Below, one piece after another: positions 17,535 to 25,745 of a DNA stretch of 64,000 nucleotides. The DNA comes from Gammaproteobacteria bacterium (lineage in GTDB: Bacteria; Pseudomonadota; Gammaproteobacteria; Steroidobacterales; Foliamicaceae). Location of the stretch: positions 153,949 to 217,948 of the forward strand of contig JAPOTY010000037.1 in the NCBI GenBank assembly GCA_026708965.1, written 5' to 3'. The translations under genes and the position numbers were made by a program. Under the pieces are notes generated by a model that worked only from the letters and a program-made list of their open reading frames with translations, did not search any database and was not told where the DNA came from. Position 1 is the stretch's first letter, and every line of letters begins with the position of its first letter.

Positions 17535-18071
17535 ATGGCATTGCGGGAAGACACGTCCAGCCGAATCCCGGCAACGAGGGCGCCGCGCCCTCGGCCAAGG
17601 CTTGGCGCCCTTTTCCCCGGCAAGCGCCGCCGCCGCCGGCGCGGCGCGCAGGACCGAGGGTTCACGCTCATGGAAATTCTGGTGGTGCTGGCCATCATCG
17701 GGATCCTGGTGTCCATCGCCACCGGTGTCTATGTCAGTCGCGTGGATGATGCGCGAATGACCCGCGCCCGCGCCGATATTCAGGCAATCGAAGCGGCCCT
17801 GGATATCTTCCGCCTGGATAATTTCCGCTATCCGAGCAATGCCGAGGGGCTGCAAGCGCTGGCGGAGCGCCCCAACGATCCTGATCTGCGGTGGCCCCAA
17901 GGCGGCTATATGCGGCGCCTGCCCATGGATCCCTGGAATCGCCCTTATCTCTACAGCAACCCGGGACGCAACGGCGAGGTGGATATCTACACTCTGGGGC
18001 GGGACGGCCAAGCCGGCGGCGAAGAGCAGGACCAGGACATAGGCAACTGGAATCTCGACCAGCAGCCGTGA
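17535..18071 (+). CDS. gspG: Type II secretion major pseudopilin GspG
   Basis: The 178-residue protein has the prepilin peptidase site RG/FTLMEILVVL with cleavage after G42 and Glu at +5, then the GspG-specific C-terminal region (NFRYPSNAEGLQAL, DPWNRPYLY, DGQAGGE). It polymerises into the pseudopilus piston of the type II secretion system. The leader of 42 residues, rich in arginine, is much longer than the usual 6-10; no closer start codon is obvious. It opens the coupled set gspG-H-I-J-K-L-M. The calcium-site region near the C-terminus looks conserved. Confidence 0.9.
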   Translation: MALREDTSSRIPATRAPRPRPRLGALFPGKRRRRRRGAQDRGFTLMEILVVLAIIGILVSIATGVYVSRVDDARMTRARADIQAIEAALDIFRLDNFRYPSNAEGLQALAERPNDPDLRWPQGGYMRRLPMDPWNRPYLYSNPGRNGEVDIYTLGRDGQAGGEEQDQDIGNWNLDQQP

Positions 18072-18685
18072 GCAATATGGCGCGGGCCGCCGCCTGGAAC
18101 AAGCGTGTCCGTGCAGGGACCGAGGGCGCCAAGCGCATTCCGGTTAAAGCCTCGCCAAAGACGGGATGCGCCTCTTCGCCGCGCGGCTTTACCTTGATCG
18201 AGATACTGGTGGTGCTGGCGCTGATCGGTCTGCTCACCGGCATGGCGGTGCTCTCGGCCGGCGTCTCAGGCAGCGGGGTCGAGCGCGAAGCGCGCAGGCT
18301 CTCGGCCGCGCTGCGCATGGCGGCGGACGAAAGCCGCCTGCAAGGCAGGGTGCTGGGCCTGCGGTTTGATTCGCAAGGCTATTCCTATCACGAGCTTCTG
18401 CCGTCCGAAAGCGAAGGCGAGCTTTTTCCGCAGCTTGTGTGGGTTCCCTTAAGCCAGCGGGGCGTTCTGGCGCCCCGCAAGTGGCCGCCCCGGCTTGAAT
18501 TTGAACTCAGAATCAACGGGCGCGCGGTCCCGTCCCGTTTGCCGCAACCTTCTTCGCCGCCCCAGGTCATTCTGCTGCCCGAAGGCGAATTCACGCCCTT
18601 CTCGCTAAAGCTGGAGAGCACGTCGGATGCGGGCACGGTCGTGGAGTTCGGGGCTTCGGGGCGCTTGGATATCAGGCTTCCATGA
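18068..18685 (+). CDS. gspH: Type II secretion minor pseudopilin GspH
   Basis: I choose the GTG at 18068, which overlaps the gspG stop as GTGA; an ATG at 18077 is a near alternative. The 205-residue product has the prepilin site PRG/FTLIEILVVL (cleavage after residue 40, Glu at +5). The rest is variable, as in GspH, which sits at the base or tip complex of the pseudopilus. The leader is again long (40 residues). The 3' end overlaps gspI as ATGA. Confidence 0.8.
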   Translation: MSNMARAAAWNKRVRAGTEGAKRIPVKASPKTGCASSPRGFTLIEILVVLALIGLLTGMAVLSAGVSGSGVEREARRLSAALRMAADESRLQGRVLGLRFDSQGYSYHELLPSESEGELFPQLVWVPLSQRGVLAPRKWPPRLEFELRINGRAVPSRLPQPSSPPQVILLPEGEFTPFSLKLESTSDAGTVVEFGASGRLDIRLP

Positions 18686-19074
18686 AGAAGGGCTTTACGC
18701 TCGCCGAGGTGCTGGTGGCGCTGGCGGTCGTGGCGCTGGGCATCAGCGCCTTGTTCACCGCTTTAGGCCAATCATCGCGCTCGGCGGAGCAACTGCGTGG
18801 CCGCACCTTGGCCAACTGGGCCGCTGCGGACGCGCTGACCGCGTTGCGGCTGGCGAACCAGGCGCCGCGCCCAGGAACCGCGAGGCAGGAGGAAATCGCC
18901 GGCCGGCTCTGGTGGGTCGAGTACCGCGTGCGGAACTCCGGGATGGAAGCCTTGCGCGATGTTGAGGTGCGGATCGCGCCGGCTCGCAACGTCCGGCCTA
19001 TCGCATCGGCGCGCGGCATGGTCCGCATCGCACAGCCAGCCGCCCCGGAGAATCAGGAGGAAGCGGCGAGATGA
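18682..19074 (+). CDS. gspI: Type II secretion minor pseudopilin GspI
   Basis: A 130-residue pseudopilin with a very short leader (MKKG/FTLAEVLVAL), Glu at +5, and GspI-type downstream sequence (ALANWAAADALTALRL-like, then the strand WWVEYRV). GspI nucleates the GspI-J-K tip complex. ATGA overlaps join it to gspH and gspJ. Confidence 0.85.
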   Translation: MKKGFTLAEVLVALAVVALGISALFTALGQSSRSAEQLRGRTLANWAAADALTALRLANQAPRPGTARQEEIAGRLWWVEYRVRNSGMEALRDVEVRIAPARNVRPIASARGMVRIAQPAAPENQEEAAR

Positions 19075-19733
19075 GCCGGCCGCGCCGCATTGCCTCCGCC
19101 GCAGCGAAGGAGTTTGGGCAAGCCTGGGGAATCAGGCCGGCGGGCGGCTTTACCCTGATCGAACTGCTGGTGGCCCTCGCGATCTTTGCGGTGATGGCCA
19201 CGCTGGCGTTCGGCAGCCTCGGCCAGGCGGTCAACCAATCCGAGGCGTTGGATGCCTCGCAGCAGCGCTGGTCGTCCTTGAAGCGAGCGGTTCGCCTGAT
19301 CGAGAACGACTTCGCCCAATTGCGCCCGCGGCCCGTGCGCAGCATCCTCGGCCAGGACTACGATCCCGCGCTGGATGCGTCCGAAGCGGAACTGGTTCTC
19401 ACTCGCGGCGGATGGCTGAATCCGGCGCTGCTTCCGCGCGCCGAGCTTCAGCGGGTGCGTTACCGGCTGATTGACGGACGCCTGCTCAGGGAGCACTGGC
19501 CGGTACTCGACCGCATTTCGGCCACGCAGCCGGCCGGAGAGCTGCTGCTGGCGGATGTGCAACGGCTCCGGGTGGAGTTTCTGCCTGCCCGCGGGCTGGG
19601 CGCAAACGCTTGGATGGATTCCTGGCCTCCGGCCGGCGATGCCGCCATCGATTCCCTGCCGGTTGCCGTGAGGTTCACCTTGGCTATAGCGGGGTCTCAA
19701 GAAATAACCCGGCTGATAGAGGTTGGATCTTGA
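19071..19733 (+). CDS. gspJ: Type II secretion minor pseudopilin GspJ
   Basis: A 220-residue pseudopilin with cleavage site AGG/FTLIELLVAL after residue 26 and Glu at +5. The soluble part has the GspJ features ENDFAQLRPRPVR and LVLTRGGWLNP. It forms the pseudopilus tip with GspI and GspK. It overlaps gspI (ATGA) and gspK (TTGA). Confidence 0.88.
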   Translation: MSRPRRIASAAAKEFGQAWGIRPAGGFTLIELLVALAIFAVMATLAFGSLGQAVNQSEALDASQQRWSSLKRAVRLIENDFAQLRPRPVRSILGQDYDPALDASEAELVLTRGGWLNPALLPRAELQRVRYRLIDGRLLREHWPVLDRISATQPAGELLLADVQRLRVEFLPARGLGANAWMDSWPPAGDAAIDSLPVAVRFTLAIAGSQEITRLIEVGS

Positions 19734-20701
19734 AGCCGCCTCGCTCGCAACGCGGCCTGGCGCTGATTTCAGCCCTGCTGGTGGTGAGTCTGGCGGGCGT
19801 ACTGGGCACCGCGCGAATATTCTCCTTGCAAATGGAAAGCCAGTCGTCCAGAACCCTGATCGGCAACGCGCGCGCCCGCATGATGGCGCTCGGCATTGAG
19901 GAGCTGGCCGCGGAGATGCTATCCGCCGATGCCCGTTCCAGCGCTTCCGACCACCGCGGCGAACGCTGGGCGCAGGGAATCAGCGAATCGATTTCCGGGC
20001 AGGGGGCTTTTCGGGGCAGCATGGAGGACATGCAGGGCCGCTTCAACGTCAATAATCTGGTGACTTTCCAAGGAACCGCGGACATGATCGCCGTCGCCCA
20101 GTTCCAACGGCTGCTTCGCATTCTTGATCTCGACGACACGCTGGCCTACAAGGCGATGGACTGGATGGACGCGGACAATTTGCCGCAGCCGCTGGTGGGG
20201 GCGGAGGATGAAGCCTACACGCGGCTTGATCCGCCGTACCAGGCGCCCAACCGGCCGCTTGAAGACGTATCGGAACTGCTGGCTGTGGAAGGCTTCAGCG
20301 CGGCGGTCTGGAGCGCTTTGGCGCCGCATATCACTGCCCTGCCCGTGCCGGGGCCGCCCACGCCAATCAACCTGAACACGGCGAGCGAACCCGTGCTGAT
20401 GTCGCTGGCTGACGATCTCGATCCGGTTCGCGCGCGGTTCTGGCTTGAATCGCAGAAAAGCGGAGGCATCCGCGACCTGGCCGAAGCGCAACGCGCCTTG
20501 CCGTCCGGCATGGCGCGCCGGGTGGCGATCGCCAGCAACTGGTTTCAACTGCGCGTGGCCATTAACGTGGAGGGCGCCCGGTTCTTTCTTGCCAGCCTTC
20601 TGGACCGCGAATCCGGAACGGTTCGGACGCGCTGGCGCCGCCAAGGCATTCCCGCGGAGGCATGGCTCGCGCAATGGCCGCCGCAGGGCGCGGAAGGCTG
20701 A
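19730..20701 (+). CDS. gspK: Type II secretion minor pseudopilin GspK
   Basis: The best start is a TTG at 19730 that overlaps the gspJ stop as TTGA and leaves a 9-residue leader before QRG/LALISALLVV. There is Ser rather than Glu at +5, which I recall as normal for GspK. The 323-residue product has the large GspK insert (DWMDADNLPQPLVGAEDEAY, near residue 140) and the helix-hairpin-like PINLNTASEPVL. GspK caps the tip complex. It ends one base into gspL (TGATG). Confidence 0.87.
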   Translation: MKPPRSQRGLALISALLVVSLAGVLGTARIFSLQMESQSSRTLIGNARARMMALGIEELAAEMLSADARSSASDHRGERWAQGISESISGQGAFRGSMEDMQGRFNVNNLVTFQGTADMIAVAQFQRLLRILDLDDTLAYKAMDWMDADNLPQPLVGAEDEAYTRLDPPYQAPNRPLEDVSELLAVEGFSAAVWSALAPHITALPVPGPPTPINLNTASEPVLMSLADDLDPVRARFWLESQKSGGIRDLAEAQRALPSGMARRVAIASNWFQLRVAINVEGARFFLASLLDRESGTVRTRWRRQGIPAEAWLAQWPPQGAEG

Positions 20702-21924
20702 TGGAATCCCTGGTTGTTCGTTTGAACGCTTCTGGGGGTCCTGCCTTCTGGCAGGTGGTGGATGCGCACGGCGCGCCGATGGCGCTGAGCGGCGAAGGAG
20801 AGCTTGAACAGGCCGCCGCGTTGTCCGAAGGGCGCAAGGTGGTGCTGCTGCTGCCTGCCGGAGCGGTATTTCGCAGCGGCCTGGATCTGCCTGCGCGAGG
20901 CCGGCGAGCCGCGGCCAAGGGGGCGCGGTACGCGCTGGAGGAACAGATCGCGGGCGATGTGGAGGACCTGCATTTTGCCTGCGGGCCGATTTCAGGCGAC
21001 CGTCTGGAGGTGGCGGCAATCGAGCGGAAACAGCTTGCCGGGTGGCTGCGCCGGTGCCATGAAGCAGGTCTCAAGCCGGATTCGGCCTGCAGCGAAGGGG
21101 ATGCGCTGCCCGATATTCCCAATATCGTTTTGGCGCTGCTGGAGCCCGATTCGCTTTTGATGCGCAGCAGCGCCGGGCAGATCATGGCAGCAACGCCCTC
21201 GGAGCTTGCCGGCCTGGTGGATATTCTGTGCGCCGAGGAAGCCGGCGAGGAGGCCGTTCCGTTCAGGCTGCTGATCTATTGCGGGACTTCGCAGGAACAG
21301 GCGGCGCGCGAAGCCATGGCCAAGCTTCCGGGCCGCGAGGTGGAACTGCGTCTCCTGCAACAAGGCATCATGGCGCAATTATCTGCGGAAGCGCTGTCCG
21401 GGCGGGCTGTCGATCTGTTGCAGGGGGAATTCAGGAACCGCAATCAGAGGGGCCGCCGGGCGCGGAAAGGGGCGCTGGCGGCGCTGGCGGTTGCGCTGCT
21501 CTACTCCGCTCTCCTGGCCATTGAAGGATGGCGCGCCGAGGCCCGTTACGAGGCGGTCGCCAGCGCCGTGGACGCCCGCCTTTCGCAGTTGATGCCGGAT
21601 GTTTCGTCAAGCGCGGGATTGCGGGAGGAACTGCGCCGGCGCGCCGACACCGTGGATTTGGGCGTCGCGGCCCGCAGCGACGCATTTCTGCGGCTGATCG
21701 GAGAACTGGAACGCGTCGGCGGGGAACGGCTGCGGATGCTGGAACTGAATTTCCGCAACGGCTCCGCCGGAGCGCGAATTAGGGCCGCGGATATGGATAC
21801 CCTTGAAGAGGGGCGCCGCCGCTTGCGGTCCGCAGGCTATTCCGTGGTGATTCAAACGGCAACGCCGGAATCGAACGGCGCCGTGGTGGCGGAACTGGAG
21901 ATTCGCGATGAACGCAATCGTTGA
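20701..21924 (+). CDS. gspL: Type II secretion inner-membrane platform protein GspL
   Basis: From the ATG at 20701 (TGATG junction with gspK) the product is 407 residues: an actin-like cytoplasmic domain (VVLLLPAGAVF, AAKGARYALEEQ, GDVEDLHFA), one membrane segment (about 264-281) and a periplasmic ferredoxin-like domain. GspL links the secretion ATPase GspE to the pseudopilus machinery and pairs with GspM. gspE itself is not in this window. Confidence 0.85.
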   Translation: MESLVVRLNASGGPAFWQVVDAHGAPMALSGEGELEQAAALSEGRKVVLLLPAGAVFRSGLDLPARGRRAAAKGARYALEEQIAGDVEDLHFACGPISGDRLEVAAIERKQLAGWLRRCHEAGLKPDSACSEGDALPDIPNIVLALLEPDSLLMRSSAGQIMAATPSELAGLVDILCAEEAGEEAVPFRLLIYCGTSQEQAAREAMAKLPGREVELRLLQQGIMAQLSAEALSGRAVDLLQGEFRNRNQRGRRARKGALAALAVALLYSALLAIEGWRAEARYEAVASAVDARLSQLMPDVSSSAGLREELRRRADTVDLGVAARSDAFLRLIGELERVGGERLRMLELNFRNGSAGARIRAADMDTLEEGRRRLRSAGYSVVIQTATPESNGAVVAELEIRDERNR

Positions 21925-22390
21925 GTTCTGGCAATCCCGCAGCGCGCGGGAACAGGCAATGCTTGGAGTCTTGGCGGCCGCCCTTGCCGCGGCTTTATGG
22001 TTTTATATCCTGGCTGATCCGCTCATGCGGCGGGCGGAGCGCTTCGAGCAGGCACTGGCTGCGGAGCAGGCCTTGCTTGAGAGGGCTGACGCGCTGCGAG
22101 CGCGCATGGCCACGCTGCCCGCGCCGCGCCCGCGCTCGGACACGTCCCTGCTGCTGCTGGCCAACCGGGCGCTGCAGGAAGCGGGTTTGAGCGCCTACCT
22201 GGAGGAAGGCGGCGCCGACGGCGAACGCCGCGTGCGGCTGCTTCTGAAGGATGCCCCCTTCCCCGGCATCGGCGCCTGGCTCGCGGAAATGGCCGCGCGG
22301 GAAGGTGTGCATACAGTCAGCGCCGATATCGAACCGGCCGGACCGCCCGGCTTGGTGCAAATCACCTTGGTTTTGGAACGCACCCGCTGA
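21908..22390 (+). CDS. gspM: Type II secretion inner-membrane protein GspM
   Basis: A 160-residue protein with a short cytoplasmic N-terminus, one membrane helix (about 17-36), an alpha-helical linker and a small ferredoxin-like periplasmic domain. It overlaps the end of gspL by 17 bases. It completes the platform with GspL. gspC, D, E, F, N and O are not found here, so the secretin, ATPase and prepilin peptidase must be encoded elsewhere. Confidence 0.8.
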   Translation: MNAIVEFWQSRSAREQAMLGVLAAALAAALWFYILADPLMRRAERFEQALAAEQALLERADALRARMATLPAPRPRSDTSLLLLANRALQEAGLSAYLEEGGADGERRVRLLLKDAPFPGIGAWLAEMAAREGVHTVSADIEPAGPPGLVQITLVLERTR

Positions 22391-22427
22391 CCTGCATTGA
22401 GAGATGCCTCGATCCCGGATGAACGGT

Positions 22428-25400
22428 CTATCCGTCATCGGCGCCTGCGGCATCGCCGGGATAAACCTCGCGGAAGGCCTGATGCCATGGAAAGTAGAGG
22501 GCGGTGCGGATAGGGCGGTCCTCGCGCTCGGACATAGCTAGGCGGTAGCGGTCGAGTTGCGGGGCGTGGCGCCTCTCCTCCTCGTCGAGGAAACTTTCAA
22601 GGTTGCCGCCTTCATGCCGGGAAGTCTTGAAATCCACGATCCAGCGCTCTCCCTTATGCACGAAAGTGCGGTCCAGGATCAAATTGCGGGTGCGCCCGTC
22701 TTCCTGCAATGAAAGCGGCAGCTCGCTGGCCGCGCCCTCGTGGGCTTCCAGCATCCAGCGCCCCCGCTTGTCGCTTAGCGTGCTGGCGAGGGAGGTTTCG
22801 ACATCCGCCGCCAAAGATTCGATCTCATCCGGCGGCACGCCGTGGAACTGCAATATCCGCTGAGTGCGGGGGCGCAGCGCCGCCAAGCGCTCTCGGGGCC
22901 AAGCGCCTAGGCCTTCCTCGGCGATTTCCTGAAGCCAGCGATGGACTGCCAAGCCAAGCACCCGCGCCCGTTCGCTGGCCCATACGTACGAGGGAGGCCG
23001 GGTTTCCTCCGGGCGGCGAGCGATCATGGGCGCCGGGGGCTCAGGCGGCGCCCAGCCGTCCGGCACACGCTGGATTGCCGGTTCAACGAACTGCCGCCGG
23101 CTTGAGCTTTTGATCCTTGCGGGCACTTCGCTCGGAGGGTCCAGCGCGAACAGCGCCTTGAAGGCTTGCTCAAGATCGCCCGACATGGTCCGCGTTGCGG
23201 GCTTGAATTCGCCGGGGCCTTCCGAATCCTCCTCCCTGGCAAGACCCACTAGCAAGTGCAGGCGGCGGCAGGCCCGCGTTGCCGCCACGTAGAGGAGCCG
23301 CTTGCGCTCGGCATCCTCCTTGGCCTTTTCCAGTTTGCCCAAGTACTCGTACGCGGCATCCTGATCCTCTCCGCGCTTGGAAGGCGGCACGGCCAGCAGC
23401 GGCAAAGCGCCGTCTTCCGTGCGCGAGCGGGCTGGGCCGCGCGGAGGCTTCCACCAGCGCAGCACCGGCGCAAAGCCTGCGCTCACCCCGCGTCCAAGCC
23501 CAGGAAGAATCACGGTATCGAACTCAAGGCCTTTGGCCTTGTGCATGGTCATGATCTGCACAAGCGCGCCGGTTTCCGGGTTGCTCACGAATTCCTCGGT
23601 GAGATTGAGCGTGCGCAGCACGGCGTTGTCGATCAGGCTGCCGCGGCTGGCCGCCTCCAAGCTGTCGAGAAACTCCGAGGCATGCCGCAAGCATTGCTCG
23701 TCGGCATTGCCGGCGGGGCCGCCCAGCGCCAGCCAAGCGCCCTCCACCCAGCTGCGGAAATCCAGCTGCCCGCGCAGCCGCAAAGCTTGCTCCAGCACGG
23801 ATGAGACGCGCGCCAGCCTGGCGCGCCCGTCGCCGCTGAGGCGCGCCGTCCGTTCGGCATCCCGCATAAGATCCCATACGGCATCGTCCCGCGCATCATG
23901 GCAAAGCGCATGCATGTCCTTAAGCGACAAGCCGCACCACGGCGCCCGCAGCACCGCCAGCCAGGCAATCCGGTCGGACCGCTGCGCCAAGGCGCGGGCG
24001 ACGGCGACTAAATCCTGAACCACGCTGTAGCGCTTGCGGCGGTCGAATTCGGTTCGGCTCACCCCGATCCCTCGTTCGCGCAGCGCATGGCTGGCTTGCA
24101 GCGCATGGCTGACCTGCTCGCCATGGGTGCGGCTGCGGACCAGGATGCCGATGCTTTCTCCGGGATGGTCGCTAAAAGTTTCCAGCACCAGCCTCTCGAC
24201 GATGGCCACTTCCGATTCGTGCTCGCCCTTGCGGAAGTAGTGCAGGCCAACGCTGCCCTGCCCCGGCTCGGCTTCAGGCGCGGCTTCGCAAGGCGTGTAG
24301 GGAACGGTTCCCATCCCCATGTCGCCCGCAACCGGGAAAACTTTCGGGAAGATGCGGTTGAACCAGTCCGCCAGCTCGGGCGCGGACCGGAAGTTGACCG
24401 TAAGGCGCAGCACTTCCGGCCTCAGATTTCCCAGCCCTTGCTCGCAAACTCTCAAATAGCCGCGCACATCGGCTTCCCGGAATCCGTATATGGACTGCAT
24501 GGGGTCGCCCACCAGAAATATGGTGCGGCCATCCCCCGGCTGCCATTCAGCGATCATCCGCTCAAGCAGATCGAACTGGGTATCCGAAGTGTCCTGGAAT
24601 TCGTCCACAAGAATATGCCGCAGGCGCGCATCCAGCCGCTCGGCCAGCAGCGACGATCGGTCTTCCCGCCCCAGCGCTTGAACCGCTGCCTGGCTGACTT
24701 CGGCGTAGTCGGTTTCCCCGCGCTGCGCGAACAGCAGCTTAAGGCATGCACGGCTTTGGCGCAGCACGCCCAGGACTGCCCGCACCTGGCCGGCGCGCTG
24801 GACGTTGCAATCCGGCGACGGCAGCGTCCTGATCCGGGCCAGCCGCTGGCGAAACTCGAGCGATTCCCGAAGCCTCCGCTCAAGCTGTTCGGCGGGCTTC
24901 GGCTTGAACCGGGCCCGCCATTCGTCTTTTTGGGTGAGCAAATCGCCCCCCGCGCGGAACCACCCGGGCAGCGCATCCGGGTCCGACGGGTTGTTGGGCT
25001 CGCCGTCGCCGGCCCAGTGCTTAGCAAACATCCTCTCGAACTCGCTGCGGCATTCGCCCAAGCTCTCAAGCATCCAGCGGATTTCCCGTCCGGCCAGATG
25101 GCGCAATGCCCGACTAAGGTGCTGGGCATCAATCTCCTCCCTTAAAAGCGGCAGCCAGCTCTCGCGCTTGGCCAGCATTCCGGCAACCAGTTCAGTGAAT
25201 TGGCGCCCGTTGCCGTCGAGATGGCGGAGCAGCGATTGAACGTCGCCGTCGTCCTTGCTGATGCCTTCGCGCAGGCAAGCGCGCGCCGCCGATTCGCATA
25301 GCGGCTTGGCATCGGCGCGCAGGTCGCCGAGCGCACCGCCGCCGCTGGATACCGGAGCGCTCACTGCCAGCCAGGAACCCAGGGCATCGATCGTGATAAT

Positions 25401-25745
25401 TCGCAGGCGCGCCGGATTCTCTTGCAGCTGCCACTCACGCCGCCGCGACTGCTCAAGCACGCGTCGCGCCAGCTTGAGGGTGAGTTCGCGATGGGGCTGC
25501 ACTTCGCCGCCTGCGGATTCGGCCTCCCGCAGGCTGTTGGCCACGCGCTCGCGCATCTCGGCGGCGGCCTTGCGGGTAAAGGTAATCGCCAGCACGGCGT
25601 CGGGCTCCTCCACCCGCGCCAGCAGGCCCAAGTAGCGCTGCACCAGAATCTCGGTTTTGCCGGAGCCGGCCGGCGCCTGCACGATGAACGAGCGTTCCGG
25701 GTCCAGCGCCTGCCGACGCGCTTTCTGATCCGCCGGCGCCGTCAC
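22428..25745 (-). CDS. AddA/RecB-like UvrD helicase with C-terminal nuclease
   Basis: The 1105-residue protein starts with GTG at 25745 (GTGA overlap with its upstream partner). It has Walker A APAGSGKTE (about 25-33), ITFTRKAAAEM, the DEFQDT Walker B, NFRSAPE, MHKAKGLEFD and a VAATRA motif, then a PD-(D/E)XK nuclease with VDFKTS near the C-terminus. With the upstream nuclease protein it forms an AddAB-type machine that unwinds and resects double-strand breaks before RecA loading. The pair replaces recBCD in this window. Confidence 0.88.
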   Translation of the reverse strand: MTAPADQKARRQALDPERSFIVQAPAGSGKTEILVQRYLGLLARVEEPDAVLAITFTRKAAAEMRERVANSLREAESAGGEVQPHRELTLKLARRVLEQSRRREWQLQENPARLRIITIDALGSWLAVSAPVSSGGGALGDLRADAKPLCESAARACLREGISKDDGDVQSLLRHLDGNGRQFTELVAGMLAKRESWLPLLREEIDAQHLSRALRHLAGREIRWMLESLGECRSEFERMFAKHWAGDGEPNNPSDPDALPGWFRAGGDLLTQKDEWRARFKPKPAEQLERRLRESLEFRQRLARIRTLPSPDCNVQRAGQVRAVLGVLRQSRACLKLLFAQRGETDYAEVSQAAVQALGREDRSSLLAERLDARLRHILVDEFQDTSDTQFDLLERMIAEWQPGDGRTIFLVGDPMQSIYGFREADVRGYLRVCEQGLGNLRPEVLRLTVNFRSAPELADWFNRIFPKVFPVAGDMGMGTVPYTPCEAAPEAEPGQGSVGLHYFRKGEHESEVAIVERLVLETFSDHPGESIGILVRSRTHGEQVSHALQASHALRERGIGVSRTEFDRRKRYSVVQDLVAVARALAQRSDRIAWLAVLRAPWCGLSLKDMHALCHDARDDAVWDLMRDAERTARLSGDGRARLARVSSVLEQALRLRGQLDFRSWVEGAWLALGGPAGNADEQCLRHASEFLDSLEAASRGSLIDNAVLRTLNLTEEFVSNPETGALVQIMTMHKAKGLEFDTVILPGLGRGVSAGFAPVLRWWKPPRGPARSRTEDGALPLLAVPPSKRGEDQDAAYEYLGKLEKAKEDAERKRLLYVAATRACRRLHLLVGLAREEDSEGPGEFKPATRTMSGDLEQAFKALFALDPPSEVPARIKSSSRRQFVEPAIQRVPDGWAPPEPPAPMIARRPEETRPPSYVWASERARVLGLAVHRWLQEIAEEGLGAWPRERLAALRPRTQRILQFHGVPPDEIESLAADVETSLASTLSDKRGRWMLEAHEGAASELPLSLQEDGRTRNLILDRTFVHKGERWIVDFKTSRHEGGNLESFLDEEERRHAPQLDRYRLAMSEREDRPIRTALYFPWHQAFREVYPGDAAGADDG

